This document shows positions 15,506 to 17,590 of a stretch of 17,590 bases of DNA, piece after piece (the first letter of the stretch is position 1; each line of letters starts with the position of its first letter). The stretch is from positions 1-17,590 of the forward strand of contig CAAFWU010000021.1 of assembly GCA_900766825.1 (NCBI GenBank), written 5' to 3'. Both the position numbers and the translations under genes were made by a program. Source of the stretch: Bacteroidales bacterium. GTDB taxonomy: Bacteria; Bacteroidota; Bacteroidia; Bacteroidales; Marinilabiliaceae. The notes below the pieces were generated by a model. The model did not search any database. It saw only the letters and a list, made by a program, of their open reading frames with translations, and had not been told where the DNA came from.

Positions 15506-15537
15506 CAAATGTAAGCAATGAAATTGATAAAGTCAAA
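15506..15537 (-). promoter_or_regulatory. Strong Bacteroides-type promoter for relA
   Basis: The minus strand reads TTTG (15537-15534), a 20-nt spacer, then TACATTTG (15513-15506). Both elements match the -33/-7 consensus exactly with the expected spacing, and transcription would begin about 60 nt before the relA ATG at 15438. This is the best promoter in the window. Confidence 0.78.
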
Positions 15538-15538
15538 C

Positions 15539-15584
15539 ACATTATGTTACAAATAGATAATAATGCCTATCGATTGCATAATGT
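15539..15584. repeat. Inverted repeat just upstream of the relA promoter
   Basis: ACATTATG (15539-15546) and CATAATGT (15577-15584) are perfect inverted 8-mers separated by 30 nt, adjoining the -33 element of relA. A nested ATGC/GCAT pair lies inside. It might be a regulator site or a weak end to the upstream transcript; no T-run follows on the minus strand. Confidence 0.3.
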
Positions 15585-15617
15585 ATTGACCAGTAGGGGC
15601 GGACTAAAATTTGCCTC

Positions 15618-16559
15618 CTATTTTCTCTTTTGTAAATCCTTTATTATGGAACCAACAGTTGGAAACAGGAATTCAAAACCCTCATTTATAAGTCTTTGGG
15701 GTATTACTTTGCAGTTCTGTTCTAAAAGGTTATAGGCTCTTCCAGTGGCCAATCGGACTATGAATTTGGGCAGTCGGTGCTGCTTTTTGTCCATAGTGTT
15801 GGCAAAGGCTTCAACGAGCTCGTTCATAGAGGCCATTTCTGGAATTGTCATGTTGTATATTCCACTCGACTTGCCATCGGATGCAATGCCAATCATGGCT
15901 CTAACGGCGTCAATTTCGTGAATCATAGGCAAGCATTGGTAGCCATCGGTCACACTACCGCCCCACCCCATTCGTGCCAATGAGGACAGGAGCGGATAGG
16001 CTCCGCCAAGGTTGCTCATTATGTAGCCCATGCGGACAAGAACGAGCCTTAACTGTGGCTCCTTGCCTGCGATTTTCATTGTTTCATCGGTCTCCATTTG
16101 AGCCACTTCGGACATGAAGGAGTCTCCATAAACAGTAGAGTATTCATCGTGAACCTCGTAGGGGTCGTAGACCATGGCGTTGGACATGACCATAAAGCAC
16201 TCTGGCTTTGGGTCGGCATAACGAATGGCAGTGCCAATGGCGCGTATGGCCTCGAGGCGGCTTTTGTAGATGTCGAACTCATAGCGCCCAGTCCATTTGG
16301 CAACATATGGTTCGCCATAGAGATTGATTACGACTTTGACATTATTGAGTTTACGAGCCAATACTGGGGGCGACAGACGTAGATCGCTGTCCTTAATGAC
16401 CACAATATTGGTTCCTGCGCAGGTTAGTGTCTCGAACAGCGCCTGACCTAAAGGCGATTGCACACCGCAAATGGCAACGGAATCCAAAACCATGTCCACG
16501 GCTTCGGATTGCGTGCCAGCACTGGCAGAGGTGTTTGTGTTCGGGATATTATCGGACAT
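15618..16559 (-). CDS. YfcH/TIGR01777-like NAD-dependent epimerase family protein
   Basis: The 313-residue protein aligns with the YfcH (SDR, DUF1731) family: VINLYGEPYVAKWTGR (77-92, family INLAGEP...RWT), KSRLEAIRAIG (99-109), RMGYIMSNLGGAYPLL (176-191), GWGGSVTDGYQCLPMIHEIDAVRAM (198-222, family GGxxGxGxQxxxWIHxxD), and a C-terminal DUF1731-like end VIPQRLINEGFEFLFPT (285-301). The first glycine-rich loop is altered: CGVQSPLGQAL replaces the usual GATGFIG-type motif, so nucleotide binding may be weakened or changed. A 22-residue Ser/Thr/Asn-rich leader precedes the fold; M23 is an alternative start. The molecular function of this family is poorly known. The gene begins 17 nt after cdaA on the same strand, so it is very likely in the folP-cdaA operon. 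Confidence 0.82.
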   Translation of the reverse strand: MSDNIPNTNTSASAGTQSEAVDMVLDSVAICGVQSPLGQALFETLTCAGTNIVVIKDSDLRLSPPVLARKLNNVKVVINLYGEPYVAKWTGRYEFDIYKSRLEAIRAIGTAIRYADPKPECFMVMSNAMVYDPYEVHDEYSTVYGDSFMSEVAQMETDETMKIAGKEPQLRLVLVRMGYIMSNLGGAYPLLSSLARMGWGGSVTDGYQCLPMIHEIDAVRAMIGIASDGKSSGIYNMTIPEMASMNELVEAFANTMDKKQHRLPKFIVRLATGRAYNLLEQNCKVIPQRLINEGFEFLFPTVGSIIKDLQKRK

Positions 16560-16576
16560 GTATATTGCGTTGTTCT

Positions 16577-17347
16577 TCAGTTATTTAGATACTGAACAAG
16601 GTCTTCTGCTTTATCTATAGCGTAGTGAGTGCCTCGCATGAAGACGGATATATTGCCTGTCTCTTCAGAAACTACAACAGATATGGCATCGGAGACTTCT
16701 GTTATGCCTAATGCTGATCTGTGGCGCAAACCAAATGATTTGGGTATGTTCATGTCTTTAGAGACTGGTAATATGCAGCCAGCAGCAACAATTTTTTTAC
16801 GATCAACAATCATTGCCCCATCGTGCAAAGGGGTGTTTTTGAAAAATATAGTTTCTATGAGCTGTTGCGTAATCTGAGCATCAATTATGTCGCCAGTCTC
16901 AACATAGTCTTTGAGACCTACTTTTTGCTGAATTACAATTAGGGCACCAGTCTTGGACTGAGACATGCTCGTGCAAGACTTAACAATAACATCGGCGAAA
17001 TGCTCATTGGCTTTTTCGTCAACATCCTCCTTCTTGGTATTGTCTAACCCAATGCTTTTCAGAAAAGAGTATCTGGAGCTCAGCATGACCAAGAAGTTGC
17101 GAATCTCTTGTTGAAAAATGACAATAAGTGCTAGAAGACCTATGTTTACAAAACTGCCCATTGTGGCCGACAATATGCTCATGTTCAGCGCTCTTACAAC
17201 AACCCAAAACACCAAGAACGCCAATATGCTAAGCACAATATTGGCAGCCATGGTGCCGCGTATCAGCCGATACACAACATACATTAGGTAAGCACTTAAT
17301 ACAATGTCGAGTATGTCTACAAAGCGCAACTCAATGAACGAAAACAT
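16577..17347 (-). CDS. cdaA: Diadenylate cyclase CdaA (c-di-AMP synthase)
   Basis: The 256-residue membrane enzyme condenses two ATP into cyclic di-AMP, a messenger tied to potassium, osmotic and cell-wall homeostasis. Three hydrophobic segments lie at about 11-28, 34-54 and 63-80, followed by a linker helix and the cytoplasmic DAC domain (about 115-240). Catalytic motifs are intact: LHDGAMIV (174-181, with D176-G177-A178), GLRHRSALG (206-214, with R208-H209-R210), and SEETG (227-231). Length and order match CdaA/DacA of the TIGR00159 type. It sits 40 nt downstream of folP, a pairing I associate with Bacteroidota, and 17 nt upstream of the YfcH-like gene. No promoter is visible in the short gap from folP, so it probably depends on an upstream operon promoter outside the window. 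The regulators CdaR and GlmM found next to it in Firmicutes are absent. Confidence 0.96.
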   Translation of the reverse strand: MFSFIELRFVDILDIVLSAYLMYVVYRLIRGTMAANIVLSILAFLVFWVVVRALNMSILSATMGSFVNIGLLALIVIFQQEIRNFLVMLSSRYSFLKSIGLDNTKKEDVDEKANEHFADVIVKSCTSMSQSKTGALIVIQQKVGLKDYVETGDIIDAQITQQLIETIFFKNTPLHDGAMIVDRKKIVAAGCILPVSKDMNIPKSFGLRHRSALGITEVSDAISVVVSEETGNISVFMRGTHYAIDKAEDLVQYLNN

Positions 17348-17387
17348 ATTCTCTGCCTAATGGGTAAATGCTTGGTGCATGGCACTG

Positions 17388-17590
17388 CTACATATATTTA
17401 TGTAGTTCAGTTGCAATTTTCACAGTCTCCACACACTCCTTGACGTCGTGGACTCTAAGGATATCGGCTCCCATCATAAGAGCAAACATATTTAGAGCCG
17501 TTGTGCCATTGAGTGCATCTTTGGGTGCCCCACCAATAAGTTTGTAAATCATCGACTTGCGCGATATACCAACCAAAATAGGACGACGGA
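17388..17590 (-). CDS. folP: Dihydropteroate synthase FolP (partial, C-terminal end)
   Basis: The last 66 codons and stop of FolP run to the window edge. The visible part is RRPILVGISRKSMIYK, then NGTTALNMFALMMGADILRVHDV and KECVETVKIATEL. The SRKS segment and the RVHDV motif bind the pterin pyrophosphate and p-aminobenzoate region in the family's TIM barrel. FolP joins p-aminobenzoate to dihydropterin pyrophosphate in folate synthesis, and SRKS/RVHDV are the standard C-terminal landmarks. The N-terminus lies outside the window. It appears to lead the folP-cdaA-yfcH-like operon. Confidence 0.95.
   Translation of the reverse strand, partial: RRPILVGISRKSMIYKLIGGAPKDALNGTTALNMFALMMGADILRVHDVKECVETVKIATELHKYM

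Noticed and set aside
1..17590. Mobile elements, CRISPR array, toxin-antitoxin or phage defence module
   Set aside because: No transposase, integrase, spaced repeat array or defence-type domain was found on either strand; genes are ordinary chromosomal families.

Overview
The window looks like a chromosomal segment from a member of the Bacteroidales (phylum Bacteroidota). The evidence is a PorQ-type outer-membrane protein, a PG_1098-like methyltransferase with a THUMP-like domain, a lipoprotein with the Fn3-plus-FISUMP layout common in gut Bacteroidales, a folP-cdaA pair, weak Shine-Dalgarno signals, and promoters matching the Bacteroides -33/-7 pattern (TTTG, then TAnnTTTG). I cannot name a genus. 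I saw no rRNA, tRNA, CRISPR array, insertion sequence, integrase or phage gene; most of the window reads as ordinary core chromosome.

Layout. Positions 1-4291 are all on the minus strand: a truncated LTA-synthase-like membrane sulfatase (1-1293; its 3' end lies outside the window), porQ (1371-2393), and a umuDC error-prone polymerase operon (umuD 3854-4291, umuC 2466-3824). A divergent intergenic region of about 450 bp (4292-4743) carries a candidate -7 promoter element for each direction and a small palindrome near umuD. Positions 4744-12120 are on the plus strand: a 1432-residue protein with two acyl-CoA dehydratase activase (BadF/HgdC-type ATPase) domains fused to HgdB-like modules, a PG_1098-like SAM methyltransferase, and a surface lipoprotein with three Fn3-like repeats. 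Positions 12467-17590 are on the minus strand again: a CinA/PncC amidase with a clear terminator, a RelA/SpoT enzyme with its own strong promoter and terminator, a YfcH-like NAD-binding protein, the diadenylate cyclase CdaA, and the C-terminus of dihydropteroate synthase FolP.

How the genes work together. umuD and umuC should form a translesion polymerase. folP, cdaA and the YfcH-like gene are tightly packed and probably co-transcribed, while relA just downstream has an independent promoter. A c-di-AMP synthase and a (p)ppGpp synthetase therefore sit in neighbouring transcription units.

The two most interesting observations are these. First, the RelA/SpoT protein has lost several key residues of the (p)ppGpp hydrolase site while keeping the synthetase residues, so it is probably synthesis-only, yet it retains the RXKD motif usually linked to bifunctional enzymes. 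Second, the giant activase carries two ATPase domains and the electron-acceptor-like modules in one chain, with no separate dehydratase genes nearby. The family is known, but to my knowledge its reaction is not established. I found no wholly unprecedented system.
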